Shown here one piece after another: positions 25,754 through 34,513 of a DNA stretch of 64,000 nucleotides (position 1 is the stretch's first letter; every line of letters starts with the position of its first letter). The notes under the pieces were generated by a model. That model saw nothing but the letters and a program-made list of their open reading frames with translations. It searched no databases and was not told where the DNA came from. Source of the DNA: Paenibacillus sp. MAHUQ-63 (GTDB taxonomy: Bacteria; Bacillota; Bacilli; Paenibacillales; NBRC-103111); assembly GCF_028765165.1 (NCBI RefSeq), contig NZ_JARADB010000007.1, forward strand, positions 62,001 to 126,000, read 5' to 3'. The translations under genes were made by a program, and so were the position numbers.

Positions 25754-27266
25754 GGGTATCATCCCCTTCGGACGGTACTGGTTGCTGCCCCTTCGGCTGC
25801 CGGATCCGGTTTGCTCTTCCTGTGAATTTGGGACGGGTGCGCATCGCCCAGATGGGGGCTCGGGCGAGCACATCTTTCATCTCCGACCTTTTCACCGGTG
25901 CGAGCGGCTGCAGGTACGGCACGCCGAGCGAACGCAGCGAGGACAGATGAATGACGATCGCGATGAATCCGAGCATGAGACCGAGCAGGCCCAGCAGGCC
26001 CGACAGGAACATGATGGGAAAGCGAAGCATCCGTAAAGCGATCCCCGTCGTGTACTGCGGCATCATAAAGGAGGCAATCCCGGTAATAGCGACGACCATG
26101 ACCATGGGGGCCGATACGAGGCCGGCGGACGTTGCCGCCTGACCGATGACCAGCGCCCCGACGATGCTAACCGCAGCGCCAACCTGTTTGGGCAGCCGCA
26201 CCCCGGCTTCGCGCAGCGCTTCGAAAGAAACTTCCATCAGCAGCGCTTCCACCAATGCGGGGAATGGGATGTCCTCCCGGGATTTGGCGACGCTGAGCAG
26301 CAGGGACGTAGGCACCATCTCTTGATGGAAGGTCAGAATCGCGACATAGAGCGAAGGGAGCAGCAGCGTGATGAAGAAAAATAAATAACGCAGCCACCGG
26401 ATGAAGGTTCCGATAATGAACCTTTGGTAATAGTCCTCAGGCGACTGCAGGAGCGAGAATAGTGTTGCCGGAGCGATTAGGGCGAATGGCGTTCCATCCA
26501 CCAGAATCGACGTTCGGCCCTCCAGCAACGCGGCACATACGACATCGGGACGTTCCGTCACTTGAATTTGCGGAAACGGAGACAGCGGATTATCTTCGAT
26601 CATGCCCTCGATATAGCCGCTTTCCAGGATGCCGTCGATGTCGATGTCGGCAATCCGCTGTTCCACCTCTTCGATCAGCGACGGGTTGGCGATGCCCTCC
26701 ATGTAGACGATGACTACCTCCGTGCGCGTATGCCGCCCCACTTGGTAGGCCATCATCTTGAGCGCAGGGCTCTTGATCTTCCGGCGCAGCATCGCGGTGT
26801 TCACCATCATCGTCTCGGTGAAGCCCTCGCGCGGTCCGCGAATGATGGACTCGGCGGACGGTTCTTCGATGCTTCTCTTCTCCCAATAGGCGATGCCGAG
26901 CGAGTAACCGGCCGCTATGCCATCGATGAGAAGGACGGCACTCCCGCTGGATATATTCGCGACAATATCGGCAAACTTCGCTACTTCCTTGACGTCCGAT
27001 ATGGAAATAATGGATGAGAGCTCTTTCTCCGTTTCATTCCATTCTTCGACCGATTCGTCCAGTAAGCGGGTCAGGACGTTCCTGTCCAATAAATCCAGGT
27101 TGACCATTCCCTCGATATACACGACTAACGCCCGGGTCGTACCTCCTATGATGAAATTGTGATAATTGACATCCTTGCATCTATAATAAATAACCTTCAG
27201 CGTACGAAGGTTATCGTCCAGTGAAGAAACGACAGTGTCTAATGAATTCGACAAACTAGCATCCAT
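25743..27266 (-). CDS. GerAA-type spore germination protein
   Basis: The 507-residue A subunit has a soluble N-terminal region of about 280 residues with the family motifs IVYMEGIANPSLIEEV and LEGRTSILVDGTPFALIAP, then a membrane domain of about five helices with FPALVEALLMEVSFEALREAGVRLP, and a charged C-terminal tail. It heads the five-gene ger operon. TAAGGAGT lies 6 bases before the ATG. A, B and C subunits form a receptor cluster in the spore inner membrane that responds to nutrients; the specific germinant cannot be predicted. Confidence 0.93.
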   Translation of the reverse strand: MDASLSNSLDTVVSSLDDNLRTLKVIYYRCKDVNYHNFIIGGTTRALVVYIEGMVNLDLLDRNVLTRLLDESVEEWNETEKELSSIISISDVKEVAKFADIVANISSGSAVLLIDGIAAGYSLGIAYWEKRSIEEPSAESIIRGPREGFTETMMVNTAMLRRKIKSPALKMMAYQVGRHTRTEVVIVYMEGIANPSLIEEVEQRIADIDIDGILESGYIEGMIEDNPLSPFPQIQVTERPDVVCAALLEGRTSILVDGTPFALIAPATLFSLLQSPEDYYQRFIIGTFIRWLRYLFFFITLLLPSLYVAILTFHQEMVPTSLLLSVAKSREDIPFPALVEALLMEVSFEALREAGVRLPKQVGAAVSIVGALVIGQAATSAGLVSAPMVMVVAITGIASFMMPQYTTGIALRMLRFPIMFLSGLLGLLGLMLGFIAIVIHLSSLRSLGVPYLQPLAPVKRSEMKDVLARAPIWAMRTRPKFTGRANRIRQPKGQQPVPSEGDDTHDR

Positions 27267-27388
27267 AAGAACACTCCTTAGATGTGATAATAATCTGTTT
27301 GTCCAATAAATGAGTTTGCTAAACTAACCATCAGCTTCGTTTGAATCCTAAAATACGCCACAAAATGACACGCTTCGATTCCCAGAAT

Positions 27389-27417
27389 TTGAAAACGACT
27401 TTCGTTTCGATTACACT
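27389..27417 (+). promoter_or_regulatory. Sigma-A-type promoter upstream of terB
   Basis: TTGAAA (27389-27394), 17 bases, then TACACT (27412-27417) lie about 78 bases ahead of the terB start. The 228-base divergent gap also has to hold the ger operon promoter, which I could not place. Confidence 0.4.
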
Positions 27418-27494
27418 GAAATTGTAGCGCTATTGTGGATAAATTTGTGCCAGATAGCCAAAATCTGTCATCTGACGAATAGGTGGTGCCGAAA

Positions 27495-27941
27495 ATGAGT
27501 ACATTTAAATCTTGGTTTACCAGTGCCAAAACAGGCTTGACCGACCAGGTCAAAAAATTTCAAAACAAGGATTTTCTTGATGCCGTTGTAGCCGGCTGTG
27601 CAGTCGTTGCCGCTGCGGACGGAAGTATCGGCAATCAAGAAAAGGAGAAAATGATCGGATATATTTCCCGCAGCGAAGAGCTCAAAGTATTCGATGTCAG
27701 CAATGTGATTGCGCGCTTTAACCATTATGCAAGTAACTTCGAATTCTCCGGATTGGTCGGGAAGCAAGAAGCCATGAAGGCGATAGGCAAATTCAGCAAT
27801 AAGCCGGAAGTCGGCCGCATTATCATCGCTGTTTGCTGTGCGATCGGGGCTGCCGACGGCGATTTCGACGATAGCGAGAAGCGTGTCGTCCGTGACATTT
27901 GTGCCACGCTAAGCCTCAATCCTGCCGAATTCAGTCTGTGA
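27495..27941 (+). CDS. terB: TerB-domain stress protein
   Basis: The 148-residue protein is a compact all-helical TerB domain. It has two acidic loops, AADGSIGNQEKEKM (about residue 40) and AADGDFDDSEKRVV (about residue 120), which in TerB bind metal ions. It probably works in the cytoplasm as part of a Ter complex with the TerD proteins downstream. AGGTGG lies 8 bases before the ATG at 27495; an upstream in-frame GTG at 27483 is part of that site. It is first in a ten-kilobase array of Ter genes on the same strand. Confidence 0.9.
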   Translation: MSTFKSWFTSAKTGLTDQVKKFQNKDFLDAVVAGCAVVAAADGSIGNQEKEKMIGYISRSEELKVFDVSNVIARFNHYASNFEFSGLVGKQEAMKAIGKFSNKPEVGRIIIAVCCAIGAADGDFDDSEKRVVRDICATLSLNPAEFSL

Positions 27942-27974
27942 GCGTCGAATTCACAAAAATTTAATCGAAACTTA

Positions 27975-28001
27975 TGAAACGCGATGGGCACTCATCCGTA
28001 T
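27975..28001 (+). promoter_or_regulatory. ECF-sigma (SigW-type) promoter of terD cluster
   Basis: TGAAAC (27975-27980), exactly 16 bases, then CGTAT (27997-28001) match the consensus of Bacillus ECF sigma factors such as SigW. It lies 49 bases before the first terD start. In B. subtilis the related yceC-I ter genes are SigW-dependent. This would let the terD-to-ATP-grasp part be induced separately from terB under envelope stress. Confidence 0.7.
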
Positions 28002-28049
28002 CAAATAGTGAGCAAACGATAAAACACACTGTTGAGGGAGGTGACCGCG

Positions 28050-28649
28050 TTGGCTATCAATTTGGTCAAAGGTCAGAAAATCGATTTAACAAAAGGTAAT
28101 GCTGGTCTCTCTAAGGTAGTTGTAGGTTTGGGCTGGGACCCTGCGGTAATTGAGAAGAAGGGCTTTTTCGGATCGAAAAAAACAGCCGTTGAGATTGACT
28201 GCGATGCTTCCGTAATTTTGTTGGACGAGAACGGCAAATTGACAAAAGAGAAGAACGTCGTGTTCTTCGCCAATTTGCAAAGCCCTGACGGCTCTGTCGT
28301 TCACTCCGGCGATAACCGGACAGGCGAAGGCGATGGCGATGACGAGCAAATTACTGTGAATTTGAATCAAGTGCCTGCGGACGTCAGCAAAATCATTTTC
28401 GTGGTTAATATCTACGATTGTGTCAATAGAAAACAAGACTTCGGTCTGGTTCAATCCGCGTACATTCGTATTCTGAATGCTGCCAACCAACAAGAACTCG
28501 TCAAATTCAGTTTGACGGACAGCTATGCCGGCAGAACTTCCCTGATTGTCGGTGAAATCTACCGTCATAGCGGCGAGTGGAAATTCAACGCCATCGGCGA
28601 AGGCAGCACGGACACGACAATCGGACAACTTGTCAAACGCTATATGTAA
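28050..28649 (+). CDS. TerD family protein 1 (with loop insertion)
   Basis: The 199-residue protein is a calcium-binding TerD beta-sandwich. Key residues are the first acidic motif EIDCDAS and the loop GDNRTGEGDGDDEQ. Compared with its two neighbours it has about ten extra residues, including GFFGSKK, between the WDP motif and the first acidic motif; the same insertion reappears in the second half of TerA. The TTG start at 28050 has GAGGGAGGTGA ideally spaced. It is the first gene after the ECF-type promoter. Confidence 0.9.
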   Translation: MAINLVKGQKIDLTKGNAGLSKVVVGLGWDPAVIEKKGFFGSKKTAVEIDCDASVILLDENGKLTKEKNVVFFANLQSPDGSVVHSGDNRTGEGDGDDEQITVNLNQVPADVSKIIFVVNIYDCVNRKQDFGLVQSAYIRILNAANQQELVKFSLTDSYAGRTSLIVGEIYRHSGEWKFNAIGEGSTDTTIGQLVKRYM

Positions 28650-28687
28650 GATCAAATAAACTAATATAAGAAGCGAGGTTATTATCC

Positions 28688-29269
28688 ATGGCAATTTCAT
28701 TATCTAAAGGTCAAAAAGTCGATTTGACAAAAACAAACCCGGGTTTAACGAAAGTAATCGTAGGTCTTGGCTGGGACACGAACAAATATGACGGAGGCAA
28801 GGATTTCGATTTGGACGCTTCCGTTTTCTGCGCGAACGCATCCGGCAAAGTAAGCAACGAATCCGACTTCATCTTCTATAACAACCCGAAAAATGCAAAC
28901 GGATCCGTTGTGCACAACGGTGACAACCGTACGGGCGCAGGAGACGGCGATGACGAGCAAGTTAGCGTTGATCTTACAGCGATTCCAGCAGAAACAGAGA
29001 AGATTGCGTTCTGCATCACGATCCACGAAGCCGACACAAGAGGCCAAAACTTCGGACAAGTATCCAACGCTTATGTTCGTATTTTGAACGAAGGCACAGG
29101 CGCAGAATTGATTCGTTATGATCTTGGCGAGGACTTCTCCATTGAGACGGGCGTTGTTATCGGCGAATTGTACCGTCACAGCGGAGAGTGGAAATTCAGC
29201 GCGATCGGCAGCGGCTACAAAGACGGTCTGGCCGGTCTGGCACGCGACTACGGTCTGCAAACTTCCTAA
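28688..29269 (+). CDS. TerD family protein 2
   Basis: The 193-residue protein is a canonical TerD, with DLDASVF, GDNRTGAGDGDDEQ and the ending YRHSGEWKFSAIGSGYKDGLAGLARDYG-type tail of the family. The acidic residues bind calcium in characterised TerD. GAAGCGAGG precedes the ATG, and it lies 38 bases after the first terD. Its high similarity to the next gene suggests tandem duplication. TerD proteins are cytoplasmic and associate with membrane TerC. Confidence 0.93.
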   Translation: MAISLSKGQKVDLTKTNPGLTKVIVGLGWDTNKYDGGKDFDLDASVFCANASGKVSNESDFIFYNNPKNANGSVVHNGDNRTGAGDGDDEQVSVDLTAIPAETEKIAFCITIHEADTRGQNFGQVSNAYVRILNEGTGAELIRYDLGEDFSIETGVVIGELYRHSGEWKFSAIGSGYKDGLAGLARDYGLQTS

Positions 29270-29302
29270 GAAGTACACTCAGGTTAAGGAGTTGTTGTCA
29301 AC

Positions 29303-29890
29303 ATGACGATTAGCTTGTCCAAAGGACAAAGAATCGACCTGACCAAGACGAACCCCGGTTTAACGAAAGCGATCATCGGCTTAGGCTGGGACACGAACAA
29401 ATACAGCGGCGGTCATTCTTTCGATTTAGACGCTTCGGCCTTCCTGCTTCATGCGGATAACAAAGCCAAAGGCATAGAGGACTTCGTCTTTTATAACAAC
29501 TTGGTTGGCGCGGGCGGTGCGGTTCAGCATACGGGGGATAACCGGACAGGTGACGGAGACGGCGATGACGAGCAGATCAAAGTCGATTTCTCCAAAATTC
29601 CGGCTCACATCCATCGTGTAGGCATCGCTGTAACAATCCATGAAGGCACGAGCCGTAACCAGAATTTCGGACAAGTTTCCAATGCGTTCGTACGGCTCAT
29701 GGACGAAGTGACAGGGCGAGAAATTCTACGCTATGATTTGGGTGAAGATTTCTCCATCGAAACTGCGGTTGTCATTTGTGAATTGTACAGGGACAGCCAA
29801 GGCCAAGAGTGGAAGTTCCAAGCTGTTGGCAGCGGTTTCCAAGGGGGACTTCAAGCGCTTTGCAAAAATTACGGTCTAGATGCGCAATAA
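29303..29890 (+). CDS. TerD family protein 3
   Basis: This 195-residue TerD keeps the calcium-site motifs DLDASAFLL and GDNRTGDGDGDDEQ and the typical C-terminal YDLGEDFSIETAVVICELYR. AAGGAG lies before the ATG and the gap from the previous terD is 33 bases. It differs from its neighbour mainly in the loop after the first acidic motif (HADNKAKGIED), so the two may bind different partners. Confidence 0.93.
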   Translation: MTISLSKGQRIDLTKTNPGLTKAIIGLGWDTNKYSGGHSFDLDASAFLLHADNKAKGIEDFVFYNNLVGAGGAVQHTGDNRTGDGDGDDEQIKVDFSKIPAHIHRVGIAVTIHEGTSRNQNFGQVSNAFVRLMDEVTGREILRYDLGEDFSIETAVVICELYRDSQGQEWKFQAVGSGFQGGLQALCKNYGLDAQ

Positions 29891-29968
29891 GCCGTAGACC
29901 AGACGGGGTGGTGCATGCAAGGCATCACCCCTTCAATTATGAATGACGGAAGGGACAGGGACTGCCCC

Positions 29969-31207
29969 ATGCATATTTCAGTTGTCAAAGGTCAGAAAGC
30001 GGATGTGACCAAAACAAACCCAGGACTTACGAAGATTGGAATCGGGATCGGATGGAACGCTCCGGCGAGCCATGATCTGGATACTTCCGCGTTTCTGTTA
30101 GGTGCAAGCGGAAAAGTAGACAATGACGAACAGCTTGTGTTCTATAACAATCCGACCAAGAACGGTGTTAGTTTCATCGACAACCCGAATCAAGGCGGAG
30201 ATAGAAAGCAGTTCTCCATTCAATTGACGGGTGTGCCGGCCAATGTAGAGAAGGTTGCTTTCACACTCACCATTCATGACGGTGAGAAGCTTAAGCAGCA
30301 ATTCAGCCAAGTGACCCAGGCTTATATTCGGATTTTTCATCCAGAAACTGGGCAAGATATGTTGCGATATGAACTGGGAAATCATTTCTCCGTCGAAACA
30401 GCTATTGTCGTAGGGGAATTATATAGATACGGCGCAGAGTGGAAGTTCAGTGCGATTGGATCCGGTTTCTCGGGCGGTCTTAAAGCGCTGTGCGGCAATT
30501 TCGGCATTGAGGTCAAGGACGAGCCTTCCGCTCCTGTACCGGGGCCGGCGCCTGTCCAGCAGACGCCTCCCCCTAGTCCTCCGCCGGTTACCCCGCCAAC
30601 TCCGGTTAATCTGACCAAGATTGAACTGAAGAAGAAAGGTGACCGCATCTCACTAGAGAAGAAGCCGCCGGGCCGACTCGGGGAAATTCTCATTAATTTG
30701 AACTGGAATCAGAAGAAATCGACAGGCTTTTTCGGTAAAAGCAAAGGCATTGATTTGGATTTGGCCTGTTTATATGAACTGAAAAACGGTGAAAAAGGCG
30801 TTATTCAAGCGCTCGGTAATCGTTTCGGATCTCTGACAAGAGAGCCTTACATAGCACTGGACGGCGACGATCGGACAGGCTCAGTGAAAACGGGCGAGAA
30901 CATCCGAATTAACGGCAACAAGCTTGCGGAATTTGAACGAATTCTAGTCTTTACCTTTATCTACGAAGGTGCAACCACCTGGTCTGAAGCCGACGGTGTC
31001 GTCTCCATTAAGCAGGACGGCGGACCCGACATTGAAGTGAAACTGAACGAGCACGACAATCGCCAAGGCATGTGCGCCATTGCACTCATTCGTAATCAGA
31101 ATAACGAGACTTTCAGCATCGAACGGCTCGTACAATACTTCTCCGGCCACAAACAGTTGGATGAAGCGTTTGGCTGGGGGATGCGATGGGTCGCAGGCAG
31201 TAAATAA
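29969..31207 (+). CDS. terA: TerA-like protein: two TerD-type domains with Pro-rich linker
   Basis: The 412-residue protein has an N-terminal TerD-like domain (about 1-185), a proline-rich linker of about 35 residues, and a second TerD-like domain (about 220-412). The first domain keeps DLDTSAF but has lost the GDGDDE loop (DNPNQGGDRKQ instead). The second has DLDLACLYEL, DGDDRTG and the GFFGKSKG insertion seen in the first terD. This is the TerA/TerF architecture, probably scaffolding a Ter complex. The start at 29969 matches the MxISxxKGQ beginning of TerD proteins; an in-frame ATG at 29915 with GGGGTGG before it would add 18 residues and cannot be excluded. Confidence 0.85.
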   Translation: MHISVVKGQKADVTKTNPGLTKIGIGIGWNAPASHDLDTSAFLLGASGKVDNDEQLVFYNNPTKNGVSFIDNPNQGGDRKQFSIQLTGVPANVEKVAFTLTIHDGEKLKQQFSQVTQAYIRIFHPETGQDMLRYELGNHFSVETAIVVGELYRYGAEWKFSAIGSGFSGGLKALCGNFGIEVKDEPSAPVPGPAPVQQTPPPSPPPVTPPTPVNLTKIELKKKGDRISLEKKPPGRLGEILINLNWNQKKSTGFFGKSKGIDLDLACLYELKNGEKGVIQALGNRFGSLTREPYIALDGDDRTGSVKTGENIRINGNKLAEFERILVFTFIYEGATTWSEADGVVSIKQDGGPDIEVKLNEHDNRQGMCAIALIRNQNNETFSIERLVQYFSGHKQLDEAFGWGMRWVAGSK

Positions 31208-31234
31208 CAAGGGAAAATTCAGGAGGGTCGAGGC

Positions 31235-31978
31235 ATGGCAGATTTTTTTCATAGTTTTATCAATAACTTCCTAAACTTTTTTAGTTGGGAAGTGCTGTCC
31301 CAGACATTGACAGATCCCGTGAGTTGGGGGATTATCGGTACGCTAGTTATCTTGGAGGGCTTGCTGTCCGCGGATAATGCGTTGGTACTTGCCGTCATGG
31401 TAAGGCATTTGCCGAAGGAACAACAGAAGAAAGCTTTGTTCTACGGACTTGTAGGTGCCTACATTTTTAGATTTGTTGCCATCGGTGTCGGTACGTTCTT
31501 AGTCAAAATCACATGGATCAAGGTACTCGGCGGTGCGTATCTCCTATGGATCGCCATCAGCAATCTTTTCTTCAAGAAGCATGAAACCGATGAAAATGGC
31601 GAAGTGAAAAGCAAAGGCATGTCCTTCTGGCGTACGGTTCTTGCGGTAGAAGTCATGGACATCGCATTTAGCGTGGACAGTGTGCTTGCTGCTTTTGGTG
31701 TCAGTGAAGAAGTATGGGTATTGTTCCTCGGAGGTATCTTGGGCGTACTCATGATGAGGGGTGTTGCTCAAGTCTTCTTGAAGCTCATTGACAAAATTCC
31801 AGAACTGGAGAAAACGGCGTTTATTCTCATTATCGTGATCGGTCTGAAGATGATTGCCGGTGCATTTGGGTTCCATATTTCCCACGTGGTCTTCTTCTCC
31901 GTCATTATCGCATTGTTCGGCGGTACGATTATCTTCAGTCTGCTGCGCAACAAAGGCAAAGAGAAATCCGCCAGCTAA
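31235..31978 (+). CDS. terC: TerC family integral membrane protein
   Basis: The 247-residue protein has seven or so membrane helices and the conserved acidic motifs LEGLLSADNALVLAV (helix 2) and VEVMDIAFSVDSVLAAFG (helix 5), which in TerC proteins are thought to handle metal ions such as manganese. AGGAGGG precedes the ATG. It follows terA by 27 bases and is the membrane anchor of the Ter module. YceF of B. subtilis is the closest well-known relative by context; recent work links such proteins to metal export, a knowledge-based inference. Confidence 0.93.
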   Translation: MADFFHSFINNFLNFFSWEVLSQTLTDPVSWGIIGTLVILEGLLSADNALVLAVMVRHLPKEQQKKALFYGLVGAYIFRFVAIGVGTFLVKITWIKVLGGAYLLWIAISNLFFKKHETDENGEVKSKGMSFWRTVLAVEVMDIAFSVDSVLAAFGVSEEVWVLFLGGILGVLMMRGVAQVFLKLIDKIPELEKTAFILIIVIGLKMIAGAFGFHISHVVFFSVIIALFGGTIIFSLLRNKGKEKSAS

Positions 31979-31996
31979 CATACAACGGAACTAACA

Positions 31997-32022
31997 CAAT
32001 CCCTCCCCTAATGGAGGGATTG
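31997..32022 (+). terminator. Hairpin between terC and lyase gene
   Basis: CAATCCCTCC pairs with GGAGGGATTG (10 bp) around a short loop and is followed by TTGTTTC. The T-run is interrupted, so it may attenuate rather than fully stop transcription into the enzyme genes. Confidence 0.6.
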
Positions 32023-32052
32023 TTGTTTCAATCCAAAAGAGGGAGGAATTGT

Positions 32053-33153
32053 ATGAGATACTTTAACTACTTAACGCCGGATGAACAAAAAGCTTTATTT
32101 TATTTGCCTCCCACCTCTTTTGACAATCATTCGAGCAAAGAAGTTCTAGCTTCGTCCATTGGAGCCGCGCTATACATGCCGGCAACACGTCCTACCATCG
32201 CTGAAAATATCGCCTTCGGCAAAGTGGAAGGTCTCGTCTCGGCCATTCTGGATTTGGAAGATGCGGTCGGCGAGAATGAGGTGCATGCGGCGGAAGAGTC
32301 GCTCATTCATCAAATGAGTAAGCTTGCGACCTTCATCGAGCTGGGGATCTTGAATAAGGAGAACATGCCGCTGCTGTTCGTTCGAGTCCGAAGCGCCAAT
32401 CAGTTGAACTATTTGATCGAAAGATTGGAGGATGACGTTGCGCTTCTAACGGGCTTCGTTTTCCCGAAATTTACAGCGGATAACGGAGAAACGTATTTCC
32501 GAATTCTTGAGAATTACAACGACGAGAAGTCTGCGTCATCCCCCGCCCTATACGGCCTTCCTATTCTCGAGTCAAGCGCCATCATTTATAAAGAAAGCCG
32601 GTTTCAATCGCTTCAATCGATCAAACATATATTGGATACCTATAAGGATTTGGTGCTTAACGTTAGAATCGGGGCTACCGATTTCTCAAGTCTATTCGGC
32701 TTGCGCCGAAGCCCGGAGATGACGATCTATGATATTTCTCCGATTCGGGATTGCGTGGCCGACATTATCAACGTCTTTGGCAGAGTGGATAGCTCTTATG
32801 TCATTTCGGGACCGGTCTGGGAATATTTCCCGCATAAAGGGTTAATCCGCGAAGTCATGTTGGACAAAGAAAACGGGCTGACGGGGAAAACGATTATCCA
32901 TCCGACCCATATTAAGCCGGTTCAATCGCTTTACACGGTGTCTCACGAGGAGTACACGGATGCAGCCAGCATTGTGGCGAACAGCAATGGGGATTTCGGC
33001 GTGATCAGAAGTGAGTATGCCAATAAAATGAACGAAATAAAACCTCATTTAAATTGGGCGAGAAAGATTTTGTTACGATCACAAATCTATGGGGTGCTGC
33101 ATGAACAACAACAATACAGTGGATTATTATCCAGTAACCGAGCGTACGTATAA
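32053..33153 (+). CDS. HpcH/HpaI (CitE-like) C-C lyase of Ter cluster
   Basis: The 366-residue protein belongs to the citrate-lyase beta/HpcH aldolase TIM-barrel group. ILDLEDAVGENE (about residue 75) carries the metal-binding acids, LFVRVRSAN the substrate arginine, and GKTIIHPTHIKPV the C-terminal lid motif. It would cleave or form a C-C bond in an acyl or keto-acid substrate. The family is a regular member of Ter-associated biosynthetic operons. AGAGGGAGGA precedes the ATG at 32053, and the gene overlaps the next by 53 bases, so translation is coupled. Confidence 0.87.
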   Translation: MRYFNYLTPDEQKALFYLPPTSFDNHSSKEVLASSIGAALYMPATRPTIAENIAFGKVEGLVSAILDLEDAVGENEVHAAEESLIHQMSKLATFIELGILNKENMPLLFVRVRSANQLNYLIERLEDDVALLTGFVFPKFTADNGETYFRILENYNDEKSASSPALYGLPILESSAIIYKESRFQSLQSIKHILDTYKDLVLNVRIGATDFSSLFGLRRSPEMTIYDISPIRDCVADIINVFGRVDSSYVISGPVWEYFPHKGLIREVMLDKENGLTGKTIIHPTHIKPVQSLYTVSHEEYTDAASIVANSNGDFGVIRSEYANKMNEIKPHLNWARKILLRSQIYGVLHEQQQYSGLLSSNRAYV

Positions 33154-34513
33154 GATCGCCGGAGATTTAGAGCTGAAAGTGAAGGTAGAGGCGAATCCTT
33201 TCCAGATCCCATTGGATAGCCTGTTTGGGATGGCGGCCAGAATTAATAAGAAGCGCTCCTTCTTATTCGTGAGCAAAGTGCTCGGCAAGCATATTCCGGT
33301 TCGTCCCTATACTTCGTTATTAAGCGGCGTTTCCTTGGGATTGCTCCTCCAGCAAGCGATGCAAGGCAGTATGCCGGATCATTTGTTGCCGCTGGCCATA
33401 CAAGGCTTGATAGATCCTGCACGTGCGGACAATGCTTACCAAGAAATTCGGAGTCACCGGTTAGAGCTGCCTCAGCCAGCCGTGTTTATCGGGTTCGCAG
33501 AGACGGCAACGGCGATTGGGCACGCCGCTTTCCACACTTTTAGTGCTAATAATACTTATATTCATACCACACGAGAAATCATTGACGACACACAGTCCAT
33601 CCTCAATTTCAGCGAGGAACACTCCCATGCGGTAGCGCATTATTGCTATGCGGAGGACCCTCACCTCTTTGCGCAAGCGGAGGTCGTTGTCCTGGTTGAC
33701 GACGAAATGACAACCGGCAAAACCTCTTTAAACATCATTCGCGATATGCAGGCCAAATTCCCGAAAAAAACGTATTACGTCCTTGCTTTGCTCGATTGGC
33801 GAACGGCAGCGGATCTGGAACGGTTTCGGGAGCTTGAACAGGAGCTTGGAATCGCCGTTCATGTCCTTACGTTGGTGAAAGGCGAGGTGACCGTGACCGG
33901 ATCTTCGGAAAGCTTAACGCCAGCTCAACCGGAATTGCCTCTCAGCCAAGGCTCTACTTCCATAGACATTATGTACGTCGATCACTTATTTGCTCATAGC
34001 CCATGGGGGAATCAGCGCCCTTATTTGCAATACAGCGGCAGATTCGGGCTTACGCCGGAACATGAAGCCCAATTAGGAGCCGCCCTATCCCTAACCGCTA
34101 AGTACCTTCGAGAAACGCGAATCGGTACCAAGACCCTCTGCGTGGGGACGGGCGAGTTCATGTACATCCCGATGCGGATTGCCGCCGAAATGGGCGAAGG
34201 GGTATCCTACCAGTCGACGACGCGCAGCCCGATTCATACGATTGACCGGGACGGTTATGCTGTGAAGTCAGGGTATCCGTACGCATCGCCGGAGGATCCG
34301 GAGGTTACGCACTTCATGTATAACGTCCCGGTTGGCGAGTATGAGGATCTCTATCTCTTCCTGGAGAGAGAGGCGGACCAAGCAGCCTTGCAGCCGCTGC
34401 TGCGAATTCTGGAGACGCGCGGCCTGCAGCGGCTTCATCTCGTTTTCTTCTCACCACAGACCGTGGAGTGGAAGGAGGGAGCGGTATGGAAGATTGGCGG
34501 AGCAGACCGGTAA
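33101..34513 (+). CDS. Ter-cluster phosphoribosyltransferase with TRSP domain
   Basis: The 470-residue protein has an orotate-PRTase-like domain whose PRPP loop is VVVLVDDEMTTGKTS (about residues 195-208), and a C-terminal TRSP domain recognisable by QSTTRSPIH (about residue 375) and the GTGEFMYIPMRIA box. It would attach a ribose-5-phosphate to a base-like compound. By the Anantharaman-Iyer-Aravind analysis of Ter operons, this enzyme works with the next gene and the ATP-grasp ligase to build a nucleoside-like molecule. It starts inside the lyase gene (GGGGTG before ATG 33101) and ends inside the StiP gene. Confidence 0.87.
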   Translation: MNNNNTVDYYPVTERTYKIAGDLELKVKVEANPFQIPLDSLFGMAARINKKRSFLFVSKVLGKHIPVRPYTSLLSGVSLGLLLQQAMQGSMPDHLLPLAIQGLIDPARADNAYQEIRSHRLELPQPAVFIGFAETATAIGHAAFHTFSANNTYIHTTREIIDDTQSILNFSEEHSHAVAHYCYAEDPHLFAQAEVVVLVDDEMTTGKTSLNIIRDMQAKFPKKTYYVLALLDWRTAADLERFRELEQELGIAVHVLTLVKGEVTVTGSSESLTPAQPELPLSQGSTSIDIMYVDHLFAHSPWGNQRPYLQYSGRFGLTPEHEAQLGAALSLTAKYLRETRIGTKTLCVGTGEFMYIPMRIAAEMGEGVSYQSTTRSPIHTIDRDGYAVKSGYPYASPEDPEVTHFMYNVPVGEYEDLYLFLEREADQAALQPLLRILETRGLQRLHLVFFSPQTVEWKEGAVWKIGGADR

